Part shown: piece after piece, positions 22,383 to 29,741 of the stretch
Numbering within the stretch: position 1 is the first letter of the stretch
Layout: each line of letters starts with the position of its first letter
Assembly: GCA_017558425.1 (NCBI GenBank)
Contig: JAFYVD010000002.1
Coordinates: forward strand, 1 to 29,741
Reading direction: 5' to 3'
Source of the DNA: Clostridia bacterium
Lineage (GTDB): Bacteria; Bacillota_A; Clostridia; RUG12999
DNA length: 29,741 nt
Notes under the pieces: model-generated
Databases searched by the model: none
The model's input: the letters and a program-made list of their open reading frames with translations, nothing else
Told to the model about the DNA's origin: nothing
Made by a program: the position numbers and the translations under genes

Positions 22383-22409
22383 AAATAATCTCCTCGCGAT
22401 TTTTTTAAA

Positions 22410-22438
22410 ATTATATCATTAACCCGCCCGAAAGTCAA
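22410..22438 (-). promoter_or_regulatory. Sigma-A promoter of the C39-like peptidase gene
   Basis: On the minus strand TTGACT (22433-22438) and TATAAT (22410-22415) are 17 bp apart. The -35 box begins two bases after the stop codon of the upstream gene. Confidence 0.85.
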
Positions 22439-22440
22439 TT

Positions 22441-23883
22441 TTAGTTTTTACCCCAGATTACGATTTCGGAAAGGATTTTTGTGGGGCGGCTCTGAGCAGA
22501 AATTTTCGCTGTGATGATATTTTTAAGGTCAACATTTTCGCCTGCGGTAACCTTGATTGTTGCAGAAGCTTCCATATCCTCGAAAGGACGGCGGATAAAC
22601 ATTTTTGCATATTTTTTGTCGGCAGTCCAGGTTTCGGGAAGCTCAAGCTCAACTTCAATCTGATGAGGCCAGTCGTTAACGTTTTTGAATGTGAATTTCA
22701 GTTCAACTTCATCGCCGGGGTGAACCTCGCAAGCAGACATTTCAACTCTGCCGTAAGCATATATCAGGTCGTAATCAATGGCGAGACCTGTTGAGGGAAG
22801 CTGGAATTTATGTCTGAGGTTGTAAGAATAAGAGGGGGCGCCAAGCTCGGTTTCGCCGTCGGTGTATTCCATATAAATTTCAGCAGTAAGCAGGCAGGAA
22901 GGAACAAGGCGATATACTCTTTCGATAAGTTCTTCGCAACTTTTTGCCCACGAACCGCAAGCGGAGTTTGTGGCGATTGAAATGATTTTGTCGCCGATAT
23001 AATCAGCCCAGTCGGACGGTATGCCTGCCATACCGTTCATCAGACCCATAATGGAACCGATTGTAGCGGCTGTACAGTCTGTATCGTCACCGCAGTTGAC
23101 GGTGTAAAGCATAGATTTTTTGTAATCACCTTCGCCGTAAAGCAGACCGAGCACCACAAAGGATACGTTTGCGGGAGCCTGGAACCAACCGAGGTCGGCG
23201 TTGAATTCAACAATTTTGTTACGGGTATCTTTCCAATCCATTTTCTGTTCGTAGCAGGAAATGGCAAGGCGTACTGTCTGAGCAACACGACAATCTTCGG
23301 GGATGTAAGAAAGACCTTTTTCAATAAGTGTCATCAGGTCATTTTCGAAGAATGCGGCACTCTCAAGTGCGGCTACGAAAATAGCGGCGTATGTACCTTC
23401 GCCCATACCGTGGTCAACGCATGCATCGCTATACGCATAGCGGATGGCAAGGTCGGGGAAACCGGGGAAGAGACAAGCCCAAAGCTCGGTTCTTATCCAG
23501 GCGCCGTTTGAATGTTTCCATTTTTCGTTGTTATATTCACCGCTGTAAGGAGGAAGAAGCCCCATTCTCATATTTGCTTTGGCAATACCATATTCGTTCC
23601 ATTCGCCAACTACAAAGTTGAGCCAGTATTCGCCCAGAACCTGAGCGTTTATTTTAGAAATACCTCTTTCTTCGATAGCGCGGAGCCATACGAGCTGAAG
23701 GTCGAGGTCGTCGTTGGGAAGGGGTTCGCCTTTTTCGGTGGTATATCCTTTAACATCAAGGATATCGCGGGTGCCTTCGTAAGGTCCGCCCATTGTGCCG
23801 CCGATGTTTTTACCAATCCAGCAAGCACGCATTTTGTCAAGATATTCAGATTTGTTAAGTTTCATAATTTTAGAAAGTGCCAT
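22441..23883 (-). CDS. ADP-ribosylglycohydrolase-family protein with C-terminal beta-sandwich
   Basis: A 480-residue protein. Residues 1 to about 335 are an ADP-ribosylglycohydrolase (DraG-like) all-helical domain. The two metal-binding motifs are NDDLD (57-61), in place of the usual TDDT-type motif, and NCGDDTDCTAATIG (263-276). The last 110 residues form a strand-rich domain with VHPGDEVELKFTFKNVNDWP, like the CARDB/NEW3-type sandwiches seen next to carbohydrate-active enzymes. ADP-ribosylated substrates are not implied by context, which looks carbohydrate-related. GGAGGT lies 5 bases before the ATG. It is divergent from the AraC regulator. Confidence 0.87.
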   Translation of the reverse strand: MALSKIMKLNKSEYLDKMRACWIGKNIGGTMGGPYEGTRDILDVKGYTTEKGEPLPNDDLDLQLVWLRAIEERGISKINAQVLGEYWLNFVVGEWNEYGIAKANMRMGLLPPYSGEYNNEKWKHSNGAWIRTELWACLFPGFPDLAIRYAYSDACVDHGMGEGTYAAIFVAALESAAFFENDLMTLIEKGLSYIPEDCRVAQTVRLAISCYEQKMDWKDTRNKIVEFNADLGWFQAPANVSFVVLGLLYGEGDYKKSMLYTVNCGDDTDCTAATIGSIMGLMNGMAGIPSDWADYIGDKIISIATNSACGSWAKSCEELIERVYRLVPSCLLTAEIYMEYTDGETELGAPSYSYNLRHKFQLPSTGLAIDYDLIYAYGRVEMSACEVHPGDEVELKFTFKNVNDWPHQIEVELELPETWTADKKYAKMFIRRPFEDMEASATIKVTAGENVDLKNIITAKISAQSRPTKILSEIVIWGKN

Positions 23884-23918
23884 TTTTTACCTCCAATGTT
23901 AATTTTGGTTATATTTGT

Positions 23919-23947
23919 ATTATATCACACTATAAATGTATTGTAAA
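23919..23947 (-). promoter_or_regulatory. Sigma-A promoter of the ADP-ribosylglycohydrolase-family gene
   Basis: On the minus strand TTTACA (23942-23947) and TATAAT (23919-23924) are 17 bp apart. The first AraC-type repeat abuts its -35 box. Confidence 0.8.
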
Positions 23948-23984
23948 TGACCTATATTACCAAAAGTATTGACTTATATTAACA
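23948..23984. promoter_or_regulatory. Candidate AraC-type operator, two 15-bp direct repeats
   Basis: TGACCTATATTACCA (23948-23962) and TGACTTATATTAACA (23970-23984) match at 13 of 15 positions and are 22 bp apart start to start, two turns of the helix on one face. Direct half-sites at this spacing are typical of AraC-family regulators. The first repeat abuts the -35 of the minus-strand gene, and the second covers the -35 of the AraC gene. Confidence 0.7.
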
Positions 23985-23997
23985 TATATGCTATTAT
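23969..23997 (+). promoter_or_regulatory. Sigma-A promoter of the AraC-family gene
   Basis: TTGACT (23969-23974) and TATTAT (23992-23997) are 17 bp apart. The -35 lies within the second operator-like repeat, suggesting autorepression. Confidence 0.75.
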
Positions 23998-24023
23998 GGA
24001 CTTGATTAAAGAGAGGGGTGGTG

Positions 24024-24944
24024 ATGAAAGTGCAGAATACCGAGCAGATTTTGGGCAGACTTATTACCGAAAAGGATAAAAAAGAAAGTCTCAGGCTGAG
24101 CATGCAGGAATATGAAGAAATCAGCGGCCAGAAGGTTATAGTCAGGTGTCATCTCGGTAATGACGTGTGGCACTATCACACCCATGAATTTTACGAAATC
24201 AATTATGTTGCAAAGGGTAGCTGCATAAATCTTGTGGAGGAAGAACCGATAATTATGTCGGAAGGGGAATGGATTTTAATTAACCCCGAAACATACCACT
24301 TGCCATATTGTGACGGCAACAGTCTGATTATAAATTTTATATTTGACGCTTCCTGGTTTGAAGAGCAGTTTGCGGGTGATTTTGAGCATAACCCGGTTTT
24401 TGCTCAGTTTATGAACAAAGAAAATAAAGAGGACTATTACAGATACATAATCGGGAGAAATACTGACGGAAGAATAAACAAGGCAGCGCAGAAACTTATA
24501 ACGGTTCACGAGATAGACGATGGCAAAAAGTTTATACTTATGCAGGCTGCGGCGATAGAATTTATAGCGGAACTCATTTACGGAGATATGCCTGTGTCGT
24601 TATCTGAAACACAGGGTAAAAACTCCAGGGCGGCTCGTGAACTGATAAAGTATATGACGGATAATTATACCAATGTAACTCTGGAAAATCTTTCGGAATA
24701 TATCGGATATTCAAAGACGCATATCTGCCGCATATTTAAAGAAAAAATCGGCAAAAGCTTCAGCGAAATCCTGACGGATATCCGTATCAGCCGTGCGAAA
24801 TATATCATGTTGAACTCGAATATGTCAATGAAAGAAATTGCATTTAAAACGGGGTATGACAGCGCTGAATATTTTCAGCGGCTTTTCAAGAAGAAAACTG
24901 GGACGACTCCCGGTGAGTATAGAAACGAGAACAGGACAGAATAA
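24024..24944 (+). CDS. AraC-family transcriptional regulator with cupin sensor domain
   Basis: A 306-residue regulator. The N-terminal part is a cupin-type ligand-binding domain, with WHYHTHEFYEINYVAKG and WILINPETYHLPYC. The C-terminal 100 residues are an AraC DNA-binding domain: LENLSEYIGYSKTHICRIFKEKIGKS and MKEIAFKTGYDSAEYFQRLF give the two HTH units. ATG 24024 is preferred because GAGAGGGG ends about 6 bases before it; GTG codons at 24018 and 24021 overlap that site. It is divergent from the ADP-ribosylglycohydrolase-family gene and likely controls it and perhaps neighbouring carbohydrate genes. Confidence 0.92.
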   Translation: MKVQNTEQILGRLITEKDKKESLRLSMQEYEEISGQKVIVRCHLGNDVWHYHTHEFYEINYVAKGSCINLVEEEPIIMSEGEWILINPETYHLPYCDGNSLIINFIFDASWFEEQFAGDFEHNPVFAQFMNKENKEDYYRYIIGRNTDGRINKAAQKLITVHEIDDGKKFILMQAAAIEFIAELIYGDMPVSLSETQGKNSRAARELIKYMTDNYTNVTLENLSEYIGYSKTHICRIFKEKIGKSFSEILTDIRISRAKYIMLNSNMSMKEIAFKTGYDSAEYFQRLFKKKTGTTPGEYRNENRTE

Positions 24945-25020
24945 AACAACACCGCCTTTCGGCGGGTGGTCTTAGGGAGAAATCGGTTTCAAAACCATCT
25001 TTTTAGTTAATAATGCATCA

Positions 25021-25056
25021 AAAAGCTAGGTAATACGTCAGTATTACCTAGCTTTT
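25021..25056. terminator. Bidirectional terminator between AraC and LysR genes
   Basis: A perfect 16-bp stem from AAAAGCTAGGTAATAC and its complement around GTCA. T-runs follow on both strands, so it serves both convergent genes. The rest of the 177-bp spacer has a short GC hairpin after the AraC stop (24951-24967) and no gene. Confidence 0.88.
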
Positions 25057-25121
25057 AATCTTTTTCTTAATCTGAAAATCTGTGTCCGGAAACTGCCTTG
25101 CGCCATAAGCGATGTTATTGT

Positions 25122-26027
25122 TTATAACATGGAATTTGTTAAAATATCAATGGCATATCTGGCGTGAGGTGAAATATATTGTCCTCGACGAGTGACAACC
25201 GAGGGGCGTCTGATTCTGCTGTCACACTTGGGTATAAACAAAGTCAGATCGGAACTGTTGCCCATAGCTTTTATAAACTGGAGCGGTAGCAGAGTTGCAC
25301 CAATTCCTTTGGTTGCCATTGACCAGGCCGTTGCGAGCCCCACCACTTCCATAGCTATGGTTGGTTTTAATTCTGCAACAAGGCAGATTTTATCAAAAAG
25401 TGTTCGCATTTCCTGAGCTTCCCTAATTACTACAAACGGAATATCTTTACAAATTTTAAAATCAATTTCGCTCATAGGTGCAGGTGCCGGAATATCAAGC
25501 CGTGGGAGAAATTTTGTGGGAATGGCAAGAACGAGCATATCCTCTTCTATGGGGATGGCATCTAAAATTGCTTCGTTGACCGGCAAATTTACAATTGCAA
25601 AGTCAAACTTTCCTTCGGCTGCCTTTGCACGCAGAATGTCGCTGGTGTCCTCGTGCAAGGTTATGGTGATGTCGGGAAATTCTTCACGGATTTTTTTGCA
25701 AAGCTCAGGAAGCAGATAAAGGGCACGGAAAGGAGATACACCTATATTAAGAACTCCTTTGTCGCCGCATTTAAAGCCGTCTAAAGACTTTATTAACTGC
25801 TCTTCCTTATATACAAGTTCGCTTGCTTCGCGGAAAAAATATTTTCCTGCCGCTGTCAGGACTATCGGACTCTGTTTCCTGTTAAAAAGCTCTATTCCAA
25901 GTTCTTTTTCCAAAGCGTGAATTTGTTTACTTAATGCAGGTTGGGATATCCCGTATTTCTCTGCAACGTGTGAAAAATTCAGAGACTTTGAAAGTGCAAT
26001 TGCATATTCTAACTGTTTATCGTTCAT
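25122..26027 (-). CDS. LysR-family transcriptional regulator
   Basis: A 301-residue LysR-type regulator. The N-terminal winged HTH (about 1-60) has MNDKQLEYAIALSKSLNF, VAEKYGISQPALSKQIHALE and ELFNRKQSPIVLTAAGKYF. The effector domain follows, with the GVLNIGVSPFRALYLLP strand and FDFAIVNLPV typical of the periplasmic-binding-like fold. ATG 26027 is chosen since AAAGGT lies 9 bases before it; an upstream TTG at 26036 would leave no spacing. It is divergent from the TRAP-type permease gene and most likely regulates it in response to the transported compound. Confidence 0.93.
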   Translation of the reverse strand: MNDKQLEYAIALSKSLNFSHVAEKYGISQPALSKQIHALEKELGIELFNRKQSPIVLTAAGKYFFREASELVYKEEQLIKSLDGFKCGDKGVLNIGVSPFRALYLLPELCKKIREEFPDITITLHEDTSDILRAKAAEGKFDFAIVNLPVNEAILDAIPIEEDMLVLAIPTKFLPRLDIPAPAPMSEIDFKICKDIPFVVIREAQEMRTLFDKICLVAELKPTIAMEVVGLATAWSMATKGIGATLLPLQFIKAMGNSSDLTLFIPKCDSRIRRPSVVTRRGQYISPHARYAIDILTNSML

Positions 26028-26060
26028 AATCGGCAAACCTTTCGCTCAGTCTATACATTA

Positions 26061-26089
26061 ATCATAACTCATAAAAATCTTTTTTTCAA
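26061..26089 (-). promoter_or_regulatory. Sigma-A promoter of the LysR gene
   Basis: On the minus strand TTGAAA (26084-26089) and TATGAT (26061-26066) are 17 bp apart. Confidence 0.6.
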
Positions 26090-26111
26090 TCATTTTTTTG
26101 AAAAAATTATA

Positions 26112-26140
26112 TTGACAAGGACGAAAGAACTATATATAAT
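26112..26140 (+). promoter_or_regulatory. Perfect consensus sigma-A promoter of the TRAP-type permease
   Basis: TTGACA (26112-26117) and TATAAT (26135-26140) are exact hexamers with a 17-bp spacer, 54 bp before the start codon. Confidence 0.9.
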
Positions 26141-26162
26141 ATAACCTGAAAGATATAACCTG
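26139..26162 (+). repeat. Tandem 10-bp direct repeat at the permease transcription start
   Basis: ATATAACCTG occurs at 26139-26148 and 26153-26162, 14 bp apart. It overlaps the expected transcription start, where a repressor or the divergent LysR protein could bind. Confidence 0.55.
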
Positions 26163-26194
26163 TATAACTAAATGGTTTTAAAGGAGGCTGTAAT

Positions 26195-27553
26195 ATGCCC
26201 TTTTCGGTAGCGTTGATAGCAGGTATGCTTACTTTTATACTTTTTATTTTTCTCGTTTTAAAAAGACCGGTATATGAAGCTGTGTTTTTAAGTTTTATTG
26301 CTTTGGTTGCCGTAACAGGCACTTGGGATAAAATAGGTATATACATTAATGAAGCTCTTTCCACACCGCTGATATATTCGATGGTTTCATTTATGGCAAT
26401 GTCGGTGCTTTTGACAAAGACAAAGGTTGTTGACAAATGCATCAGCATAATTTTGTCTGTTATGGGCAAAATTCCGGGAGGCGCAGGATATACGGCTGTT
26501 ATTGCAAGCACTTTTATGGGTGCATTTTCGGGTTCGGGACCGGGAAATGTTATGGCTACAGGTGCAATAACCATTCCAGCGATGAAAAAGTCGGGGTTCC
26601 CACCTGAACTTGCAGGAAATATTGAAAGCAATTCAAGTTATCTTGGAAATATGGTGCCTCCGTCTTCAAATATCGTGGCGGCACTGGGGGCATTGGCAGC
26701 AGCCTATCCGGCTGAAAATATGTCGGTGGGGCGGTTCTGGATTATTCTGTGGGGAATTTCCTTCTGGTTTATTCTGCAAAGGATAGTAATGGTTTGGGGA
26801 TTTTGCAAATATTATAAAATAAAGCCCCTGACAGGAGAAGAGCTTCCGTCTTTTAAAGAGACTCTGAAAGAAGGTTGGCAGGGACTTTTGCTGCCCGTTA
26901 TAATTCTTCTTCCATTTATACTTGATTACATATTTAAAGATGGATTTTTTACCGAAAGGCTTGGTAAACAGGGGGCAAAATATTTGTCAAACTCGCTACT
27001 TTTGTTTGTGGGCGGCGTTGCGGCATTTTATGGCTGTGTAATATGTAAAAACAAGCAGATGGTCACAATTTCTTCCATTGCAAAATATTTTTCCGATTCA
27101 ATGAAAACCATTGCGCCCACGATAGGAGTGTGCGTGTTTGGTTATATGATAGGAGCGGTTTTTGCAGAGCTTGACATTGCAAATGATTTCGGCAGAATAA
27201 TTGCCGCCTGGCAGTTTGGTAAAATAGGAACGGTTGCGGCGGTTTGTGCAATCACATGCTTTATGGGGATGGTTGTTCCCGGTTCGTCGATAGTTGTAAT
27301 TTTCGGTTCGGTGTTTATTACGGTGCTGGCAAAGGTTGGATGCAATCCTGTGGTTGCCGCAGCAATGCTGCCCTGCATTTGCGGAGTTATGTGCGGAATT
27401 ACGCCTCCGCTTGGGTTGGGTATGTATGCCGGAATGACGCTTTCGGGTGCAGATTTTACAAAAACCTTGAAAAACAATCTTTGGTGGGTTGGAGCACAGT
27501 TTATAATGGAAGTGGTAGTGCTTATGGAATGTCTGCCCATTTTTGGTCTGTAG
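26195..27553 (+). CDS. TRAP-type large permease (DctM-like)
   Basis: A 452-residue polytopic membrane protein with roughly 11 hydrophobic segments. The segment ASTFMGAFSGSGPGNVMATG with IPAMKKSGFPPELAGNIES and NMVPPSSNIVAALG follows the DctM pattern of SGS, IPxMxxxG and IPPS. The second half repeats the pattern with GMVVPGSSIVVIFG and GITPPLGLGMYAG, as expected for an inverted-repeat elevator transporter. It probably imports an organic acid driven by sodium ions. GGAGG lies 8 bases before the ATG. A small membrane partner follows; no extracytoplasmic binding protein is in the window. Confidence 0.75.
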   Translation: MPFSVALIAGMLTFILFIFLVLKRPVYEAVFLSFIALVAVTGTWDKIGIYINEALSTPLIYSMVSFMAMSVLLTKTKVVDKCISIILSVMGKIPGGAGYTAVIASTFMGAFSGSGPGNVMATGAITIPAMKKSGFPPELAGNIESNSSYLGNMVPPSSNIVAALGALAAAYPAENMSVGRFWIILWGISFWFILQRIVMVWGFCKYYKIKPLTGEELPSFKETLKEGWQGLLLPVIILLPFILDYIFKDGFFTERLGKQGAKYLSNSLLLFVGGVAAFYGCVICKNKQMVTISSIAKYFSDSMKTIAPTIGVCVFGYMIGAVFAELDIANDFGRIIAAWQFGKIGTVAAVCAITCFMGMVVPGSSIVVIFGSVFITVLAKVGCNPVVAAAMLPCICGVMCGITPPLGLGMYAGMTLSGADFTKTLKNNLWWVGAQFIMEVVVLMECLPIFGL

Positions 27554-27565
27554 GAGGAACTAAAC

Positions 27566-27838
27566 GTGAAGAAAATAATATCATGTCTGGAAAAGGTTTT
27601 TGGGTATGGAATTATGATTTGTCTTTTTGCAGGCGGTATGACATTTATCGGTTATCTGGCGGCATTGATAGTGGGCGGCGACACAGCTGCCGCAATTTGC
27701 CGTTTTAATTATGAAGTTGTTTTGAAAATTGTAATCAAGGCATCTACACTTTTGATTCTCATGGGGATTGTCGTGATGTATTTTAAAGGTGAGAAAGCAT
27801 TGACGGCTTCTGCGGGAAAAAAGGAGAAGGTTAAATAG
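27566..27838 (+). CDS. Small two-helix membrane protein, possible mini DctQ subunit
   Basis: A 90-residue protein starting at GTG 27566 with TAGGAGGAAC 5 bases upstream. Two hydrophobic segments lie at about 13-37 and 48-72, and the tail is lysine-rich. It sits 12 bases after the large permease and shares its transcript. Small TRAP subunits (DctQ) have four helices and about 150 residues or more, so this would be half-sized. Its function is inferred only from position. A strong terminator follows. Confidence 0.7.
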   Translation: MKKIISCLEKVFGYGIMICLFAGGMTFIGYLAALIVGGDTAAAICRFNYEVVLKIVIKASTLLILMGIVVMYFKGEKALTASAGKKEKVK

Positions 27839-27842
27839 TATT

Positions 27843-27873
27843 AAAAGCGGTTTTGGACGAAAACCGCTTTTTT
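27843..27873 (+). terminator. Terminator after the permease operon
   Basis: AAAAGCGGTTTT pairs with its complement (12-bp stem) around GGACG and ends in a T-run. Confidence 0.93.
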
Positions 27874-27896
27874 ATTACAAAATTATAAGATTTTTT

Positions 27897-27925
27897 TTGA
27901 CATAGCGGCTGAAGTGTGATAGAAT
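27897..27925 (+). promoter_or_regulatory. Sigma-A promoter of the cupin operon
   Basis: TTGACA (27897-27902) and TAGAAT (27920-27925) are 17 bp apart, 35 bp before the start codon. Confidence 0.85.
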
Positions 27926-27960
27926 AAAGTTAGTTAATTTATAAAAAGGAGATAGTGGCC

Positions 27961-28338
27961 ATGGAAAATGTAAGCAAAGAGTTAAAATGCGGTATTGAAA
28001 TATATGATTATAACGGACCGGATTATCAGACAGCGATGAGATTCGGCAAATGGCGTGTTGCCTACCTTAATCACGCAGAAAGATTTGACCCTGCTAATTT
28101 CAAAGTGGTGGAGCGTCACAACGAAAGTGACGAAGTTTTCGTGCTTCTTTCGGGAAATGCAACACTTATAATCGGTGAAGAACTTCACAGAATTGAAATG
28201 GAACCTCACAAGATGTATAATGTTCCTGCGGGGGTTTGGCATCACATTTTCACAAATGAAGATACAAGTGTGCTTATTGTTGAAAACGAAGATACAGGCG
28301 AGGAGAATTCCGATTATTTAAACATTGAAAACAAGTGA
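27961..28338 (+). CDS. Single-domain cupin protein
   Basis: A 125-residue cupin. Motif 1 is ERHNESDEVFVLLSGNATLIIG, with the metal-ligand His and Glu, and motif 2 is YNVPAGVWHHIFTNEDTSVLIVEN. The barrel makes up almost the whole protein. ATG 27961 is preferred to GTG 27955 because AAGGAGAT ends 7 bases before it. It starts an operon with the histidine phosphatase, 8 bases apart, and the FAD oxidoreductase. Enzymatic or ligand-binding role cannot be told from sequence. Confidence 0.88.
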   Translation: MENVSKELKCGIEIYDYNGPDYQTAMRFGKWRVAYLNHAERFDPANFKVVERHNESDEVFVLLSGNATLIIGEELHRIEMEPHKMYNVPAGVWHHIFTNEDTSVLIVENEDTGEENSDYLNIENK

Positions 28339-28346
28339 GATAAGCT

Positions 28347-28922
28347 ATGAAACTTTATGTAATAAGACACGGTGAAAGCGAAAATAACCTTGGGAAAAAA
28401 TGGACCGGTTGGATGGATGTGAATCTTACCGAAAAAGGGTTTGAGGATGCAAAACGTGCAGGCAAAATAATTGATGGCGTGACATTTGACAAGGTCTATT
28501 CCAGCGACCTTAAACGGGCGTATGATACGGCGAAAACAGCTCTGCCCGGTTATGAACCTGAAAAAACTTCACTGATCCGTGAAATAAATGTGGGCGATTT
28601 TTCTGGAAAAACTTTTGAAGAGTGCAACACTCGATATGCGAAAGAAAGAGAAATTATTGGAAAAACAGGCGGATACGACTCTGTAAACGGCGAAAGTGTT
28701 GAGGAGTTTACGGCAAGGCTGAAAGAGTTTCTTGAGCTGGTGAAAGCCTCGGGATGTGAAAATGTTGCGGCATTTGCGCACGGTGGTGTTCTAAGAAGAA
28801 TGCTCAATATTGTTCTGGGGCAGGACCTTCCGCGTGGAGTGGTGCTCTGCAAAAACTGTGCAGTTGCCATATTTGAATATACCGATGGAAAATGGTATCT
28901 GGACAGCTGGATTAATCTGTAA
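28347..28922 (+). CDS. Histidine phosphatase family protein
   Basis: A 191-residue phosphatase of the phosphoglycerate-mutase-like superfamily. The RHG motif is IRHGESENN, with phospho-acceptor His8 and Arg7; other active-site residues are Arg57 in SSDLKRAYDTA, Glu79 in REINVGDF and His145 in AFAHGGVLRR. It is of the short GpmB/CobC type, so it is more likely a phosphatase than a glycolytic mutase. No cobalamin genes are in view. It lies between the cupin and the FAD oxidoreductase with short gaps, so the three are co-transcribed. Confidence 0.93.
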   Translation: MKLYVIRHGESENNLGKKWTGWMDVNLTEKGFEDAKRAGKIIDGVTFDKVYSSDLKRAYDTAKTALPGYEPEKTSLIREINVGDFSGKTFEECNTRYAKEREIIGKTGGYDSVNGESVEEFTARLKEFLELVKASGCENVAAFAHGGVLRRMLNIVLGQDLPRGVVLCKNCAVAIFEYTDGKWYLDSWINL

Positions 28923-28952
28923 TTTTCGAAATATAATTAAGAGGTGGAATAT

Positions 28953-29741
28953 ATGCTTAATAAAAAACATTTGGATTGTGACCTTTGCGTTATCGGCGGA
29001 GGTATTGCAGGTATGCTTGCTGCAATTTCTGCGGCAAGGGAAGGAATAAACGTTGTGCTGATGCACGAAAGACCGGTTCTTGGCGGTAACGCTTCTTCCG
29101 AAATCCGTATGTGGATTTGCGGTGCCCGTGGCGAAAACAATCGTGAAACAGGTATTTTGGAGGAAATTGCGCTTGAGAACCTCTATCGCAACCCCACAAA
29201 AAATTATCCTATCTGGGATACCGTTCTTTTTGATTTTGTAAAACGCGAAAAAAATATTACTTTGCTTCTGAACTGTACCTGTATGGATGCACAGACCGAG
29301 TCGGGCAATTTTGCAGACGGACGAGATGTGAAAATTAAATCGGTAACAGGCTATCAGATGACAACTCAGAGCTTTATTGAAGTTAGTGCAAAATATTTCT
29401 GTGACAGCTCAGGTGACAGTATTCTTGCGCCTCTTACAGGTGCGAATTTCCGTCTGGGCAGAGAAGCGGCAAGTGAATTTGACGAAATAACAACTACCGA
29501 TGTAGAAGACAAAATGACGATGGGTATGTCCTGCCTGGTTTACGGCAGAGAAACCACAAAAGACGTTAAATATACACCGCCGACATGGGCTGGCAAGCTG
29601 ACCGACAAAGATTTTGAAAATCGTGAGCCTGATTTGTATGATGAAATGGAAAACTTCTGGTATCTTGAACTTGGCGGCGACAGAGACACCATCGGCGACA
29701 CCGAAATTCTCCGCGACGAACTTGTAAGCATTGCTGCGGGA
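28953..29741 (+). CDS. FAD-dependent oxidoreductase (partial, runs off the window)
   Basis: The first 263 residues of a flavoprotein of the FAD_oxidored type. The Rossmann dinucleotide-binding motif VIGGGIAGMLAAISAA is at residues 13-28, followed by ERPVLGGNASSEIRMW with the GGNASSE segment typical of this family. AKYFCDSSGDSILAPLTGA is the second FAD-contacting region. GAGGTGG lies 5 bases before the ATG. The frame is open to the last base, so the C-terminal half is outside the window. It is 30 bases after the histidine phosphatase with no terminator between. The substrate is unknown. Confidence 0.9.
   Translation, partial: MLNKKHLDCDLCVIGGGIAGMLAAISAAREGINVVLMHERPVLGGNASSEIRMWICGARGENNRETGILEEIALENLYRNPTKNYPIWDTVLFDFVKREKNITLLLNCTCMDAQTESGNFADGRDVKIKSVTGYQMTTQSFIEVSAKYFCDSSGDSILAPLTGANFRLGREAASEFDEITTTDVEDKMTMGMSCLVYGRETTKDVKYTPPTWAGKLTDKDFENREPDLYDEMENFWYLELGGDRDTIGDTEILRDELVSIAAG

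Noticed and set aside
24951..24967. GC-rich hairpin after the AraC gene as terminator
   Set aside because: No T-run follows; the 16-bp hairpin at 25021-25056 is a much better terminator.
1..29741. tRNA or rRNA genes, CRISPR arrays, transposases, integrases or attachment sites
   Set aside because: None could be recognised by reading both strands; short tRNA genes would be better excluded with a covariance-model scan.

Overview
The window looks like a chromosomal segment of an anaerobic, endospore-forming Clostridia-class Firmicute. Three sporulation genes (spoIIR, yabP, yabQ) indicate a spore former. A glycyl radical enzyme, a PerR/rubrerythrin/rubredoxin set and a TRAP-type permease fit strict anaerobic life. 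The DNA is AT-rich, with strong GGAGG-type ribosome binding sites and near-consensus sigma-A promoters. No rRNA, tRNA, CRISPR array, insertion sequence or phage gene was recognised.

Layout. 1-2322 is a housekeeping run: the end of plsX, rnc, an Elp3-like radical SAM gene and engB, closed by a terminator. 2413-5918 is a two-gene cassette: a glycyl radical enzyme (GRE) fused in frame behind an N-terminal AraC-type DNA-binding domain, and its activating enzyme. 5911-7874 on the minus strand holds rlmB, a YcxB-like membrane gene and, separately, spoIIR. 7993-9504 is the conserved yabP-yabQ-divIC-yabR run. 9554-14796 carries rlmH, a cyclase-family hydrolase, a PHP protein behind a perfect consensus promoter, mltG, trmR and, convergently, tmcAL. 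14937-17712 is an oxygen/iron defence region: perR, reverse rubrerythrin, a decapitated CAP-domain gene, a serine acetyltransferase, ferritin and a small rubredoxin missed by length cut-offs. 17812-24944 is an accessory carbohydrate-type region: heparinase II/III-like protein, sugar isomerase/epimerase-like TIM barrel, PHP phosphoesterase, C39-like peptidase, ADP-ribosylglycohydrolase-family protein and a divergent AraC regulator. 25122-27838 is a LysR regulator divergent from a TRAP-type permease and a very small partner. 27961-29741 has a cupin, a histidine phosphatase and a truncated FAD oxidoreductase.

How they work together. PerR probably governs peroxide defence: rubrerythrin reduces peroxide, rubredoxin carries electrons, ferritin stores iron. 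The AraC gene at 24024 and the ADP-ribosylglycohydrolase-family gene share an intergenic region with two near-identical 15-bp direct repeats 22 bp apart, a good candidate operator. The strongest candidate for something new is the AraC-HTH/GRE fusion. A plausible internal ribosome binding site just before the GRE domain could also give a free-standing enzyme of ordinary GRE length from the same message. All functional assignments come from reading motifs; no database search was run.
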